Source: Nocardioides humilatus
GTDB lineage: Bacteria; Actinomycetota; Actinomycetes; Propionibacteriales; Nocardioidaceae
Assembly: GCF_008373755.1 (NCBI RefSeq)
Contig: NZ_VUJV01000003.1
Coordinates: 1,240,001-1,304,000, forward strand
DNA: 64,000 bases
Reading direction: 5' to 3'
Shown: in pieces, positions 26,431 to 36,579 of the stretch
Layout: each line of letters starts with the position of its first letter
How positions within the stretch are numbered: position 1 is the first letter of the stretch
Notes under the pieces: generated by a model
What the model was told of the DNA's origin: nothing
What the model saw: only the letters and a program-made list of their open reading frames with translations
The model's database searches: none
Made by a program: the position numbers and the translations under genes

Positions 26431-28046
26431 GTGCGGGACTCCTTCTCGTTCTTCAGTGCGGCGACCACGTCGGCGAGCACCGCGGCCAGGTCGCCGTTGC
26501 CGGAGCGGTCGAGCCCGGCGACCTCGACGACCGTGGTCATTGTGTCCCCCGACCCCTCATCGGACCCAGCGGCCGGCTCCGCAGGCGCTGCCCTCCGGGC
26601 GCGCACCCACACCCGGCGTGGGCGCAGGTAGAGCGAGCCGCACAGGCCGATGAGGGCCATGATGACGCCGGCCAGGGCGATCCGCTTGCCCGGTGACTGA
26701 CTGATCTGGACCCGGATCCACGGCTCGACCCCGTCGAAGGTGACCGTGCCGAGCCCGTCGGGCAGTTTGACCTTGTCGCCCGGTCGCAGATCGATTCGGA
26801 AGGGCTTGCCGTCCTTCTTCTTGACCTGCGTCGCGGTGTCCTTGTCGAGGACGTAGACCGACTGCGCCTTGCCGGAGTCGAGGCCGAGGTCACCGGAGTA
26901 GACGAGCATCGAGACCAGCGGGTCGAGGTCCTCGGGGAAGACCGACACCGGGTCGCCCTCGTAGAGGCGGAAGGTCGGGTAGAAGAGGCCCTCGAGACCG
27001 ACCTGGGTGGGCTGGGCGCTCGACGCCTTGATGACGCCGTAGGAGACGAACGACGCGTCCTGCGGCAAGAAGACCGTCGGGCCGGTGTAGGCGATGTTGC
27101 CCTCACCGTCGCGGATCGTGATGACCGGCGCGTAGCCGTGGCCGATGAGGAAGACGTCGGTCTTCCCGATCGAGAGCGGGTGGTTGACCTTGAGGTCGTA
27201 GGACTTCTCCTCGCCGTGGCCCTCCTTGTAGGAGAGCGCGGCCTGGAAGCCCCGCGCGGTGCCGGCGCCGGCCCCGCTCTTGAGCCACTGCACCTTGAAG
27301 TCGTCGACGGTGAAGTCGAAGTCGTTGAGCTGCTCGGGGGTGAAGAGACCGCCCGGGTCGAAGTCGTCGTACTGCGTCAGGCTGTTGCTGAAGGTCGAGC
27401 CCTGCACCAAGATCACGCCGCCCTGGTAGCCGAACAGCCCGCCGATCGCGAAGCCCGCGAGCACGACGAGCACCGACAGGTGGAAGAGCAGGTTGCCGGC
27501 CTCGCGCAGGTAGCCGCGCTCCGCGCTGACCGCGTCGGTCTCCTCGCCGTCGACGACGGTCCGCAGCCGATAGCGCTTGCCCAGCACCTCGCGGGCGCGG
27601 GCCAGCACCTGCTCGGGCGCAGCGTCGGTCACGTAGAAGGTGTGGTCCGGCAGGCGCGACAGGTTGCGCGGCGCCTTCGGCGGCTGGGCGCGGAGCGCCT
27701 TCGCGTAGACGAAGAGGCGGGGCACGATGCAGCCGACGAGCGACAGCACGAGCAGCAGGTAGATCGCGGAGAACCACACCGAGTCGTAGACCGAGAAGAG
27801 GTCGAGCGTCTCGTAGATCGGCGTGAGCTGGGTGTGCTCTTCCTTCCAGCGGGTCACCGCGAGCGCGTCGACGCCCGCCTGCGGGATCACGGACCCGGGG
27901 ATCGCGGCGAGGGCCAGCAGGAGCAGCAGGACCAGCGCGGTGCGCATGGAGGTCACCTGGCGCCAGGTCCAGCGGAGCAGCTCGCGCGCGGTCAGCTCGC
28001 CGCGCGCGACCGGCCGCTCGACCGGGCGCTCTTCGGAATCGGTCAC
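26427..28046 (-). CDS. resB: Cytochrome c biogenesis protein ResB
   Basis: A 539-residue system II heme lyase partner of CcsB, with three N-terminal transmembrane helices, a large extracytoplasmic domain and a C-terminal helix. The conserved SVYDSVWFSAIYLLL and LLFHLSVLVVLAGFA segments are present. The GTG at 28046 (VTDSEERP) overlaps the ccdA TGA; the frame upstream lies within ccdA and is rejected. Confidence 0.93.
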   Translation of the reverse strand: MTDSEERPVERPVARGELTARELLRWTWRQVTSMRTALVLLLLLALAAIPGSVIPQAGVDALAVTRWKEEHTQLTPIYETLDLFSVYDSVWFSAIYLLLVLSLVGCIVPRLFVYAKALRAQPPKAPRNLSRLPDHTFYVTDAAPEQVLARAREVLGKRYRLRTVVDGEETDAVSAERGYLREAGNLLFHLSVLVVLAGFAIGGLFGYQGGVILVQGSTFSNSLTQYDDFDPGGLFTPEQLNDFDFTVDDFKVQWLKSGAGAGTARGFQAALSYKEGHGEEKSYDLKVNHPLSIGKTDVFLIGHGYAPVITIRDGEGNIAYTGPTVFLPQDASFVSYGVIKASSAQPTQVGLEGLFYPTFRLYEGDPVSVFPEDLDPLVSMLVYSGDLGLDSGKAQSVYVLDKDTATQVKKKDGKPFRIDLRPGDKVKLPDGLGTVTFDGVEPWIRVQISQSPGKRIALAGVIMALIGLCGSLYLRPRRVWVRARRAAPAEPAAGSDEGSGDTMTTVVEVAGLDRSGNGDLAAVLADVVAALKNEKESRT

Positions 28047-28804
28047 AGCGGGGACTCCCCGTAGTCGACGAGCCGGAGCTGGACCCACTGCACCAGGTGG
28101 TCCCACACGCCGGTGACCATGGCGAGGCCGAGCAACACCAGGAAGGCGCCACCGAGCCGCATCACCCAGACCTGGTGGCGGCGCACCCAGGCCACGGCGC
28201 CGAGGGTCCGTCGGTAGGCGAGCCCGGCGACGATGAAGGGGATGCCGAGGCCCAGGGCGTAGAAGAGCGAGAGCACCGCACCGCGAGCGACCGTGGCGTC
28301 GGTGTAGGTGAGGTTGACGATGACGCCGTAGGTCGGGCCGATGCAGGGCGTCCAGCCGATCGCGAAGAGCGCGCCGATCACGGGAGCAGCGCCGAGGCCG
28401 ACCGACGGGATCTTGTGGACCCGCCAGTCGCGCTGCAGCCAGGGCACGACCCCTGCGAACACCAGGCCGAGCACGATGAGGAGCAGGCCCAGCACGATCG
28501 TGATCTCGTCCTGCCAGCCGCGCAGCCAGATCCCGACGCTGCCGAAGGCGGCGCCCACGAGTACGAACACCACGGCGAAGCCGAGGACGAAGAGCATCGA
28601 CCCGGCCAGCATCCGGCCGCGGTGCTTGGTCGCCTCACCAGCAGCGAGGTCGGCGCCGGACAGGCCGGTCGCGTAGGACAGGTAGCCCGGGAGCAGCGGG
28701 ATGACGCAGGGCGAGAAGAAGGAGACGAGGCCGGCGATCATCGCCACGGGTACGGCGAGCGCGAGCGACCCCGCTGCCGCCTGGGTCTGGAACCACTCAC
28801 CCAC
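28043..28804 (-). CDS. ccdA: Thiol-disulfide carrier CcdA
   Basis: A 253-residue membrane protein with about six helices that passes reducing equivalents from thioredoxin to the extracytoplasmic ResA. The two redox cysteines are in FFSPCVIPLLPGYLSY and IGWTPCIGPTYG. Its start overlaps the 3' end of resA by 8 bp and its stop the resB start, consistent with coupled synthesis of the maturation system. Confidence 0.95.
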   Translation of the reverse strand: MGEWFQTQAAAGSLALAVPVAMIAGLVSFFSPCVIPLLPGYLSYATGLSGADLAAGEATKHRGRMLAGSMLFVLGFAVVFVLVGAAFGSVGIWLRGWQDEITIVLGLLLIVLGLVFAGVVPWLQRDWRVHKIPSVGLGAAPVIGALFAIGWTPCIGPTYGVIVNLTYTDATVARGAVLSLFYALGLGIPFIVAGLAYRRTLGAVAWVRRHQVWVMRLGGAFLVLLGLAMVTGVWDHLVQWVQLRLVDYGESPL

Positions 28805-29372
28805 GGTCGGCCTCGTCGATCAGGTCCTCGACCAGCGTGACCAAGGTGGTCTCCGAGGGGACCTCACCGCTGATCAGCACCGCGACCCGGCCCTGGTCGT
28901 CGAGGATCACGGTCGAGGGCATCGACGCGGGCCGGTAGCGGCCGAACTCGTCGAGGGTCTCGCTGCCGGGGTCGTAGAGCGAGGGGTAGTCGACACCGCG
29001 CTCCCGCTCGAAGGCGGCAGCCGTCTCGGGCGCGAGGTCGCGGATGTTGATGCCCACGAACGCGACCTTCTTCGCCGGCAGCTCGCTCTCCGCCTCGACG
29101 AGCATCGGCATCTCCGCGCGGCACGGACCACAGCCCGACCACCACACGTTGACGACCACGACCTTGCCGCGGAGGTCCGCGAGGTCGAGCTCGTCGCCGT
29201 CGACCGTCTCCCCGCTCACCTCGACCGCGTCGCCGCGGTCGTTGGCGTGCACCTCCGTGACGTTGCCCTCGCCGGGCACGTAGTCACTGTCACCGGTGCC
29301 GAGCACATCGGTGCAGCCGGTGAGGAGGAGCGCCCCGAGCGTGAGCGGAGCGAGAAGCCGACGCTTGATCAG
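28797..29372 (-). CDS. resA: Thiol-disulfide lipoprotein ResA/TlpA-like, CTG start
   Basis: A 191-residue lipoprotein that reduces apocytochrome c cysteines. It has a signal with KRR, a hydrophobic core, lipobox LLTGC (C about 20) and a thioredoxin domain with the active site WSGCGPC. No ATG, GTG or TTG precedes the signal peptide within about 50 codons. A CTG at 29372 overlaps the TGA of the upstream gene (CTGA) and has GAGGGG 8 nt before it, the same overlap geometry as elsewhere in the operon. Confidence 0.88.
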   Translation of the reverse strand: MIKRRLLAPLTLGALLLTGCTDVLGTGDSDYVPGEGNVTEVHANDRGDAVEVSGETVDGDELDLADLRGKVVVVNVWWSGCGPCRAEMPMLVEAESELPAKKVAFVGINIRDLAPETAAAFERERGVDYPSLYDPGSETLDEFGRYRPASMPSTVILDDQGRVAVLISGEVPSETTLVTLVEDLIDEADRG

Positions 29373-30061
29373 GACGGCGTCCCCTCGGGCCGGTCCTCGA
29401 CGGGCGCGTCGCCGGCCGAGAACGGGGCGGCGATGTCGCCCTTCGGGATCAGGTCGATCGCGGGCTCGGCGTAGCTGACCTGCGCAAGCTTGTCGCCGAC
29501 GAAGTGGAACGAGGTGACCGAGCAGAGCGTGCACTGGCGCTTGCGCGGGTCGTGCAGGAAGGACCGACCCTCGGCGTGCAGGCGCGTGGTCCAGATGGGC
29601 AGCTGGTGGGAGACCAGCACGCCCTCGTGACCGGCCGCGTCACGTCGTACGTCGTGGACCGCGGCCATCATCCGGGTCACGATCTGCTTGTAGGGCTCTC
29701 CCCACGACGGCCGGAACGGGTTGTAGAGGTGGCGCCACAGCAGCGGGTTGCGCAGCGCGTTGTTGCCGCGCCCGAAGGTCATCCCCTCGAAGCGGTTGGT
29801 CGACTCGAGGACGCGCTCGTCGAGGCCGACCTCGAGACCGAGCTTCGCCGCCAGCGGCGCCGCGGTCTCCTGGGCCCGCTCGAGCGGCGAGGACCGGACG
29901 ACCGTGATGTCGCGCGAAGCGAGCGACTCCGCCGCCTTCTCGGCCATCTTGTTGCCGAGCTCGGAGAGGTGGAAACCGTCGCGGCGCCCGTAGAGCACAC
30001 CCTGCGGGTTGTGGACCTCTCCGTGGCGCACGAGGTGGACGACGGTGTCGGGCGTGGCCAT
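29369..30061 (-). CDS. Histidine phosphatase (phosphoglycerate mutase) family protein
   Basis: A 230-residue protein with the phosphohistidine motif LVRHGEVHNPQG near the N-terminus, SSPLERAQETAAPLA and the second histidine in VLVSHQLPIWTTR. It probably dephosphorylates a small molecule; the substrate is not evident. The start MATPDTVVH at 30061 overlaps the hemL stop. Position corresponds to Rv0525 of M. tuberculosis, between hemL and the ccs genes. Confidence 0.9.
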   Translation of the reverse strand: MATPDTVVHLVRHGEVHNPQGVLYGRRDGFHLSELGNKMAEKAAESLASRDITVVRSSPLERAQETAAPLAAKLGLEVGLDERVLESTNRFEGMTFGRGNNALRNPLLWRHLYNPFRPSWGEPYKQIVTRMMAAVHDVRRDAAGHEGVLVSHQLPIWTTRLHAEGRSFLHDPRKRQCTLCSVTSFHFVGDKLAQVSYAEPAIDLIPKGDIAAPFSAGDAPVEDRPEGTPS

Positions 30062-31389
30062 CAGATGACTCCTCCGGCAGCGGCGGCTGCCTGGGCGGCG
30101 GCGGGAAGGGCGTCGAGGACGGTCTGGACCGCGCGCTCGTCGTGGGCGGCCGAGACGAACCACGCCTCGTAGGCCGAGGGCGGCAGGTGCACGCCGCGGT
30201 CGAGCATCGCGTGGAAGAAGGCGCCGTAGGCCGCCGCATCGGTGCGCGAGGCACCGGCGAAGTCGACCGCTGGCTCGTCGGTGAAGAACACGGAGAACAT
30301 CGACCCGGTCGACTGGATCACGTGGGGCAGCCCGGCGGTGGTGAACGCCTCGGCGACACCGGCCCGCAGGGCGTCGGCAACGGTGTCGAGGTGGGCGTAG
30401 ACCTCGGGGGTGGCGAGCTGCAGGGTCGTGAGCCCGGCAGCCGTGGCGATCGGGTTACCGGACAGGGTGCCCGCCTGGTAGACGGGACCGTCCGGCGCCA
30501 GCGAGGCCATCACGTCGGCACGACCACCGAAGGCGGCCGCAGGGAGTCCGCCGCCCATCACCTTGCCGAAGGTCATCAGGTCGGGGCGCCAGCCCTCGAC
30601 GGCCCCGTCCGTGCCCCACTGGCCGCTGCGGGAGACGCGGAAGCCGGTCATCACCTCGTCGCTGATGAAGAGCGCGCCGTGCTGCCGACTGGTGTCGGCC
30701 AGGAACTGGTTGAAGCCGGGCGCCGGCGGGACCACGCCCATGTTGCCGGGGGCAGCCTCGGTGATGAGGCAGGCGATCCGGTCGCCGTGCTCGGCGAAGA
30801 CCGCCTCGACCGCGACGCGGTCGTTGTAGGGCAGCACGAGGGTCAGCGCCGTCGACGACTCGGGCACCCCGGGCGTGCCGGGGATCGAGAACGTCGTCAG
30901 GCCGGAGCCGGCCGAGGCGAGCAGCGCGTCGAGGTGGCCGTGGTAGCAGCCGGCGAACTTCACGACCACGTCGCGGCCGGTGAAGCCGCGGGCGAGCCGG
31001 ATGGCCGACATCGTCGCCTCGGTGCCCGAGGAGACCAGGCGCACCTTCTCGACCGGGGTGCGCCCGATGATCTCCTCGACGAGGGCGACCTCACCCTCGG
31101 TGGGGGTGCCGTACGACGTACCGCGGGCGACCGCCGCCTGGACGGCCGCGACCACCTCGGGGTGGGCGTGACCGAGCAGCATCGGTCCCCACGAGCAGAT
31201 CAGGTCGACGTAGTCGTTGCCGTCGACGTCGGTCAGCCAGGCACCCTGGGCGGACCGGATGAACCGGGGCGTGCCGCCCACGGCGTTGAAGGCGCGGACC
31301 GGCGAGTTGACGCCGCCAGGGGTCACCGCCCGTGCCCGGTCGAACAGCTCCTGGGAGCGGGACTGGCCGGGCGTCGGTGCGGGAGTCAC
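30061..31389 (-). CDS. hemL: Glutamate-1-semialdehyde 2,1-aminomutase
   Basis: A 442-residue PLP enzyme converting glutamate-1-semialdehyde to 5-aminolevulinate, the second step of C5-pathway heme synthesis after HemA. The PLP lysine is in [20 protein letters not shown], and NSPVRAF near the N-terminus, [15 protein letters not shown] and DEVMTGFR are conserved. First gene of the cytochrome c maturation unit and separate from rex-hemACDB. It is divergent from the transglycosylase. Confidence 0.96.
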   Translation of the reverse strand: MTPAPTPGQSRSQELFDRARAVTPGGVNSPVRAFNAVGGTPRFIRSAQGAWLTDVDGNDYVDLICSWGPMLLGHAHPEVVAAVQAAVARGTSYGTPTEGEVALVEEIIGRTPVEKVRLVSSGTEATMSAIRLARGFTGRDVVVKFAGCYHGHLDALLASAGSGLTTFSIPGTPGVPESSTALTLVLPYNDRVAVEAVFAEHGDRIACLITEAAPGNMGVVPPAPGFNQFLADTSRQHGALFISDEVMTGFRVSRSGQWGTDGAVEGWRPDLMTFGKVMGGGLPAAAFGGRADVMASLAPDGPVYQAGTLSGNPIATAAGLTTLQLATPEVYAHLDTVADALRAGVAEAFTTAGLPHVIQSTGSMFSVFFTDEPAVDFAGASRTDAAAYGAFFHAMLDRGVHLPPSAYEAWFVSAAHDERAVQTVLDALPAAAQAAAAAGGVI

Positions 31390-31498
31390 CGGGTCATTCT
31401 CACTGATGGATCGAGCCCCTTACGCCTCGGGGCCACGCAGTGGAGCGCGCCACGCCGTAGCGGGGTCGTCTCAGAGAGAAATTCCAAGGTGTGACACC

Positions 31499-31527
31499 CG
31501 TAACGCCGGTGTGTCACCATTCGTTCT
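31499..31527 (+). promoter_or_regulatory. Candidate BldN-type promoter of the transglycosylase gene
   Basis: CGTAAC (31499-31504), 17 bp, then CGTTCT (31522-31527). This is the same layout as the element at 46022-46050 and close to the sigma-BldN consensus I recall from Streptomyces (CGTAAC-N16-CGTTGA). Two short palindromes (31488-31498 and 31508-31518), centred 20 bp apart, overlap it and could bind a regulator. The leader to the start codon would be about 105 nt and contains short GC hairpins just before the ribosome-binding site. Confidence 0.5.
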
Positions 31528-31639
31528 GTCTGTTGTCGCACCCGTGGGAGCAGGCGCGACGCCACAGCGAGTCCCGGTCACCGGGGAGGGGCTCGCGTGA
31601 CCGAGTTCGTGGGCCTTACAGGCCGGGGAGAGAGTCCAT

Positions 31640-32848
31640 ATGTCGAGGAAACGTTTGGGACGGCTGCAGCGCGCCGCCACCATCATTCCGTTGGCGCTTC
31701 TGTCAGCGGCCTGGACGGCGAGCGTCGCGGGCATCGGCGGCATCACGCCCCCGGTCTCTGCTGAGCAGGGCCCGGACACCTCCCTCGACGACGGCACCAG
31801 CGTGCCGTCCGAGGCGATCGAGGCGCCCGCGAGCGTCTCCGACCCCGACGCGCTGAGCCCTGACGGCAACGCCCAGGACATCGTCGCCGCCGCTGCGACC
31901 AACCAGATCCCGTCGGCCGCCCTCGCCGCCTACCAGCGCGCTGAGGCCGTCATCAACAAGGCCGACAAGAGCTGCAACCTGACGTGGCAGCTCGTCGCCG
32001 CCATCGGCCGCGTGGAGTCCAACCACGGTCGTGCCAACGGCAGCATCCTCGACAACGACGGCGTCGCCCGCCCCGGCATCTACGGCAAGGCGCTCGACGG
32101 CCGCAAGGGCTCGCAGGCGATCAGCGACACCGACGCCGGGCAGTTCGACCGCGACGCTCGCTGGGACCGCGCGATCGGCCCGATGCAGTTCATCCCGTCG
32201 ACCTGGTCGATCGTCGGTGTTGACGCCGACGGTGACGCCAAGCGCAACCCGCAGGACATCGACGACGCGGCCCTCGCCACGGCGGTCTACCTCTGCTCCG
32301 GCAAGGACGACCTGGCGACCACGATGGGTCAGCGCGCGGCGGTCTACCGCTACAACCACAGCCAGACCTACGTCGACCTGGTGCTGGACATCATGGACGC
32401 CTACCTCGAGGGCGACTTCACCACGATCCCCAACAACACCCTGTCGGCCGGCTACATCGTGCCCGAGGTGCCCACCTACAACCCGGGCACCCACAACGGC
32501 GCTGACGTCGACCCCGACACCACCCCGGCCGACTCCGACGACGACGGCGGCTACGTGCCCGACGACGGCGTGACCGACCCGGGCGACGGTGACGGCGATG
32601 GCGACGGCGACGGTGATGGCGACAACGGCGGCAACGGTGGCGGCGGCAACGGCCCGCTCGACCCGAGCGGCAACAACGTCCCCGACACCGGCACCCCGCT
32701 CGACGAGCCGCTGGAGAACCTGATCGACGGCCTCCTCGGCCCGCTCAACCAGGCCGTGGTCAAGCTGCAGTGCGCGCTGAAGTTCCCGCCGATCCTCAAG
32801 AAGGCGGACTACGACGGCTGCGTGACGTCCTACGGGCTCAACCCGTGA
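31640..32848 (+). CDS. Secreted lytic murein transglycosylase
   Basis: A 402-residue exported cell-wall enzyme. A signal peptide (about 1-41) precedes a lysozyme-like SLT domain with the catalytic glutamate in AAIGRVESNHGRANG and the IGPMQFIPSTWS motif (about 117-205). The C-terminal 130 residues are acidic and repetitive (a GDGDGD run, then Gly/Asn) and end with a short two-cysteine domain (QCALKF, DGCVTSYG). ATG start with GGGGAG 9 nt upstream. Confidence 0.9.
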   Translation: MSRKRLGRLQRAATIIPLALLSAAWTASVAGIGGITPPVSAEQGPDTSLDDGTSVPSEAIEAPASVSDPDALSPDGNAQDIVAAAATNQIPSAALAAYQRAEAVINKADKSCNLTWQLVAAIGRVESNHGRANGSILDNDGVARPGIYGKALDGRKGSQAISDTDAGQFDRDARWDRAIGPMQFIPSTWSIVGVDADGDAKRNPQDIDDAALATAVYLCSGKDDLATTMGQRAAVYRYNHSQTYVDLVLDIMDAYLEGDFTTIPNNTLSAGYIVPEVPTYNPGTHNGADVDPDTTPADSDDDGGYVPDDGVTDPGDGDGDGDGDGDGDNGGNGGGGNGPLDPSGNNVPDTGTPLDEPLENLIDGLLGPLNQAVVKLQCALKFPPILKKADYDGCVTSYGLNP

Positions 32849-32862
32849 CGCACTAGCAAGAC

Positions 32863-32905
32863 AACGAAGAGGGCCCCGGATCATCGATCCGGGGCCCTCT
32901 TCGTT
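32863..32905. terminator. Bidirectional rho-independent terminator
   Basis: Perfect 20-bp arms (32863-32882 and 32886-32905) with a 3-nt loop, GC-rich in the middle (GGGCCCCGG) with an A-rich start and T-rich end (CGTTTC). It separates the convergent transglycosylase and hemB genes and can serve both. Confidence 0.93.
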
Positions 32906-32910
32906 TCTGC

Positions 32911-33894
32911 TCAGCGCAGCAGACCAGCGGCCTCCGTGGCCCAGTAGGTGAGGATGACGTCGGCGCCGGCTCGGCGGATCGCCGTCAGCGTCTCGAGGAT
33001 CGCCGGCTCGCGGTCGATCCAGCCGTTGGCCGCCGCCGCCTCGACCATCGCGTACTCGCCGCTGATGTTGTAGGCGGCCACGGGCACGTCCACGGCGTCG
33101 CGGACTTGGCGCAGCACGTCGAGGTAGGCGAGCGCCGGCTTCACCATGACCATGTCGGCCCCCTGCTCGACGTCCAGCAGCGCCTCTCGCACGCCCTCCA
33201 GGGCGTTGCGGGAGTCCTGCTGGTAGGTCCGGCGGTCTCCCTGCAGCGAGGAGTCCACCGCCTCCCGGAAGGGCCCGTAAAAGGCCGAGGCGTACTTGGC
33301 CCCGTAGGCGAGGATGCCGGTGTCGGTGTGGCCCGCGGAGTCGAGAGCGGCTCGGATCACCGCGACCTGCCCGTCCATCATGCCGCTGGGAGCGACCAGG
33401 TGGACGCCGGCCTCGGCCTGCGCGACGCCCATCGCGGCGTACGCCTCGAGCGTGGCGTCGTTGTCGACCTGCCCGTCGGGGGTCAGCACGCCGCAGTGGC
33501 CGTGGTCGGTGAACTCGTCGAGGCAGAGGTCGGCCATCACCACGACCGCGTCGCCGACCTCCGCGATGACGTCGCGGATCGCGACGTTGAGGATGCCGTC
33601 GGGGTCGAGCCCACCCGATCCCAGCGGATCCTTGACCTCGGGGATGCCGAAGAGCATCACGCCCCGGATGCCCGCCTCCGCAGCCTCCGTGACCGCCTTC
33701 AGCAGCGTGTCGCGGGTGTGCTGGACGACGCCCGGCATCGAGGAGATCGGCTTGGGCTCCGAGGCCCCCTCGCGGACGAACAGCGGCAGCACCAGCTGGC
33801 TCGGCCGCAGCGTCGTCTCCGCCACCAGCTCCCGCATCGCAGGAGTGGTCCGCAACCGACGAGGCCGCAGGACGGGCCGCTCGAAGTCACTCAT
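32911..33894 (-). CDS. hemB: Delta-aminolevulinic acid dehydratase (porphobilinogen synthase)
   Basis: A 327-residue enzyme condensing two 5-aminolevulinates. The Schiff-base lysines are in [14 protein letters not shown] and [12 protein letters not shown]. The metal region reads [14 protein letters not shown], with aspartates where zinc forms have cysteines, so a Mg-type enzyme is likely. Last gene of the rex-hemA-hemC-hemD-hemB operon, 25 bp after hemD. Confidence 0.96.
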   Translation of the reverse strand: MSDFERPVLRPRRLRTTPAMRELVAETTLRPSQLVLPLFVREGASEPKPISSMPGVVQHTRDTLLKAVTEAAEAGIRGVMLFGIPEVKDPLGSGGLDPDGILNVAIRDVIAEVGDAVVVMADLCLDEFTDHGHCGVLTPDGQVDNDATLEAYAAMGVAQAEAGVHLVAPSGMMDGQVAVIRAALDSAGHTDTGILAYGAKYASAFYGPFREAVDSSLQGDRRTYQQDSRNALEGVREALLDVEQGADMVMVKPALAYLDVLRQVRDAVDVPVAAYNISGEYAMVEAAAANGWIDREPAILETLTAIRRAGADVILTYWATEAAGLLR

Positions 33895-33919
33895 AGGGGC
33901 ATTCTCCCACCCCGCCGAG

Positions 33920-35590
33920 TCACTCTGCCTTGCGGCGACGCCCCGAGGTCTTGCGGTCCGAGGGCTTCGTGACCGGCTCGCCGGCCTCGACCATCGCCTG
34001 GCGGCGCGCGGCGCCGAAGTCGGCGAGCGCGTCCACGAGTACGTCGACGTCGGGCTTGCTGGCCATCACGTCGACCCGGAGACCGTGCTCCTCGGCCGTC
34101 TTGGCCGTGGCGGGCCCGATCACCGCGATGACCGTCGAGGGGTGCGGCTTGCCGGCGATGCCGACCAGGTTGCGCACCGTCGAGGACGAGGTGAAGACGA
34201 CGGCGTCGAACTTGCCGGTCTTGATCGCGTCGCGGGTCGGCGCCGGCGGCGGCGCGGCGCGCACGGTGCGGTAGGCCGTGACGTCGTCGCACTCCCAGCC
34301 GAGGTCGATGAGACCGGCGACGAGGTTCTCGGTGGCGATGTCGGCGCGCGGCAGGAAGACCCGGTTGATGGGGTCGAGCTGCTCGTCGTACTCAGGCCAG
34401 TCCTCCAGCAGGCCGGCGGCCGACTGCTCGCCCGACGGCACCAGGTCGGCGCGCAGGCCCCAGGCAGCGATCGCCTGGGCGGTCTTGTCACCGACGGCGG
34501 CGATCTTGAGGCCGGAGAAGGCACGGGCGTCGAGGCCGTACTCCTCGAACTTCTCACGCACCGCCTTGACCGCGTTGACCGAGGTGAAGGCGATCCACTC
34601 GTAGCGGCCCTCGACGAGGCCACGGACGGCCTTGTCCATCTGCTGCGGGTTGCGCGGCGGCTCGACGGAGATGGTCGGGACCTCGTCGGGCACCGCACCG
34701 AAGTGGCGCAGGCGGTCGGAGAGCGACGCGCTCTGCTCCTTGGTGCGCGGCACGAGGACACGCCAGCCGAAGAGCGGCTTGGTCTCGAACCACGACAGCG
34801 CCGAGCGGAGGTCGACGACCTGTCCGACCACGGCGATCGCGGGCGGGGCGATGCGCGCGGCGCGGGCGTCGGCGGCGATGCGCTCGAGCGTGGAGGTGAC
34901 GGTCTGCTGCTCGGTGGTGGTGCCGACCATCGTCATCGCGACCGGGGTCGTCGCCGGGCGACCGGCGGCGATCAGGTCCTTGGCGATCTCGCCGATCTGG
35001 CCGACGGCCGAGAGCAGCACCAGGGTCGGGGTCGCGGCGTAACGGCTCCAGTCGACCCGGTCACCGCAGGTGACGACGGCGAACTCGCGGTGGTCCTTGG
35101 TCGTCAGCGGGATGCCGGCGTAGGCCGGGACGGCGCCGACCGAGGACACGCCGGGCACGACCTCGAAGGCGATCCCGGCCTTGGCCACGGCCTGGGCCTC
35201 CTCGGGACCGGAGGCGTAGATGAAGGGGTCACCGCTCAGGAGCCGCACGACCCGCAGACCACGCTTGGCCTGCTTGACGACGACCTTGGCGCGGGCAGCG
35301 TGCGTGAGCGGCTGACCGTCCTCGCCGAAGCCGCCGTCGATGACCTCAGGACCCTCCTCGGCGCCCTCGGTCCAGCCGCGGAGCCGGGCGAGCAGGTCGA
35401 GGTGCTCGGGCGCCTCGGTGATCAGTACGTCGGCCTCCTCGATCAACCTGAGGGCACGCACCGTCAGCAGCTCGGGGTCACCGGGACCGGTGCCCACGAA
35501 GGCGACACCGGCGGCGCGGCTCGTCGGGGCTGAGTTGGCAGCGGCGGCAGCCTTGGAGGCGGCTGTCTGTGCTGTCTTGGCTCGCGTCAT
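33920..35590 (-). CDS. hemD: Fused uroporphyrinogen-III C-methyltransferase / uroporphyrinogen-III synthase
   Basis: A 556-residue bifunctional protein. Residues about 28-270 are a CobA-type SAM methyltransferase ([18 protein letters not shown], then [15 protein letters not shown]), leading to precorrin-2. Residues about 285-530 are the HemD cyclase ([13 protein letters not shown] and [13 protein letters not shown] segments). The fusion joins the branch point between heme and cobamide or siroheme synthesis and is common in actinobacteria. A low-complexity Ala-rich N-terminus and a basic C-terminus flank the domains. ATGA overlap with hemC. Confidence 0.95.
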   Translation of the reverse strand: MTRAKTAQTAASKAAAAANSAPTSRAAGVAFVGTGPGDPELLTVRALRLIEEADVLITEAPEHLDLLARLRGWTEGAEEGPEVIDGGFGEDGQPLTHAARAKVVVKQAKRGLRVVRLLSGDPFIYASGPEEAQAVAKAGIAFEVVPGVSSVGAVPAYAGIPLTTKDHREFAVVTCGDRVDWSRYAATPTLVLLSAVGQIGEIAKDLIAAGRPATTPVAMTMVGTTTEQQTVTSTLERIAADARAARIAPPAIAVVGQVVDLRSALSWFETKPLFGWRVLVPRTKEQSASLSDRLRHFGAVPDEVPTISVEPPRNPQQMDKAVRGLVEGRYEWIAFTSVNAVKAVREKFEEYGLDARAFSGLKIAAVGDKTAQAIAAWGLRADLVPSGEQSAAGLLEDWPEYDEQLDPINRVFLPRADIATENLVAGLIDLGWECDDVTAYRTVRAAPPPAPTRDAIKTGKFDAVVFTSSSTVRNLVGIAGKPHPSTVIAVIGPATAKTAEEHGLRVDVMASKPDVDVLVDALADFGAARRQAMVEAGEPVTKPSDRKTSGRRRKAE

Positions 35591-36579
35591 GCGTGATGCA
35601 CCTCTGTCGATCCTGCAGTTGAATCCTGGGGGTTGGGAGCGGAGCGGAGCTGATCGGCACCTTCGTCGAGCAGCTCCTGCGCCAGCTGTGCCCCCAGGTG
35701 GGCAGCAGCAGCGCGGTCAGTCAGGGGGGCGGAGCCGGACCGGCGCAGGGCCAGGGCTCCGTCGTCGGAGAGCACGGTGGCCCGCAGCCAGAGCTCGGGA
35801 CCGTCCTCGCCCTCGGCCACCTCGGCCAGGGCGCCGATCGGGGCCGAGCAGCCGCCCTCGAGAGTGGCGAGCGCGGTGCGCTCAGCGAGTACGGCGGCGT
35901 GGGTGCTCGGGTCGTCGAGCGCGGCCAGCAGCTCGAGCAGGTCGTCGTCGGCGCGGCACTCGATGGCGAGCGCACCCTGGCCGGGGGCAGGCAGCATCTG
36001 CAGCGGGTCGAGGACCTCGGTCACCTCGTCCAGCCGTCCGATCCGCGCCAGTCCGGCACGCGCTAGCACCACAGCGTCAACCTCCCCAGCCCGCACCTTG
36101 CCGATCCGGGTGTCGACGTTGCCACGGATGCTCACCACGTCCAAACCGAGGCCGAGTGCGTGGAGCTGGGCCGCGCGCCGAGGCGAGCCGGTGCCGACCT
36201 TGCTGCCGACCGGAAGCTCACCGAGGGTGAGGCCGTCGCGGGCGACGACGACGTCACGCGGGTCCTCCCGCGGAGGTACGGCGGCCAGCGCGATGCCGGG
36301 CTCGGGGTAGGTGGGCAGATCCTTGAGCGAGTGGACGGCCAGGTCGACCTGATCGTTGAGCAGGGCCTCGCGCAGGGCGCCCACGAAGACTCCGGTCGCG
36401 CTGCCCTGCAGCGGCGTGCCGGCGGCCTGGGTGCGGTCGCCGTCGGTCGTGATCTCGACCAGGACGGTGTCGACGTCGAGCTTGTCGCGCACCAGGGCGG
36501 CGACGTGCTCGGACTGCGTGGTGGCCAGCAGGCTGCGGCGGGTGCCGATCCGCAGGGTGCGGCGGTCCGTGACGGTCAT
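35587..36579 (-). CDS. hemC: Porphobilinogen deaminase
   Basis: A 330-residue enzyme polymerising four porphobilinogens to hydroxymethylbilane. The dipyrromethane-cofactor cysteine is in [14 protein letters not shown] and the catalytic region in [13 protein letters not shown]; the N-terminal [12 protein letters not shown] is typical. It is coupled to both neighbours by ATGA overlaps. Confidence 0.96.
   Translation of the reverse strand: MTVTDRRTLRIGTRRSLLATTQSEHVAALVRDKLDVDTVLVEITTDGDRTQAAGTPLQGSATGVFVGALREALLNDQVDLAVHSLKDLPTYPEPGIALAAVPPREDPRDVVVARDGLTLGELPVGSKVGTGSPRRAAQLHALGLGLDVVSIRGNVDTRIGKVRAGEVDAVVLARAGLARIGRLDEVTEVLDPLQMLPAPGQGALAIECRADDDLLELLAALDDPSTHAAVLAERTALATLEGGCSAPIGALAEVAEGEDGPELWLRATVLSDDGALALRRSGSAPLTDRAAAAHLGAQLAQELLDEGADQLRSAPNPQDSTAGSTEVHHA

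Noticed and set aside
31528-31639. Cyclic-di-AMP (ydaO-type) riboswitch upstream of the transglycosylase
   Set aside because: Such riboswitches precede wall hydrolases in actinobacteria and short hairpins are present, but I could not find the conserved core segments. A covariance-model search would settle it.
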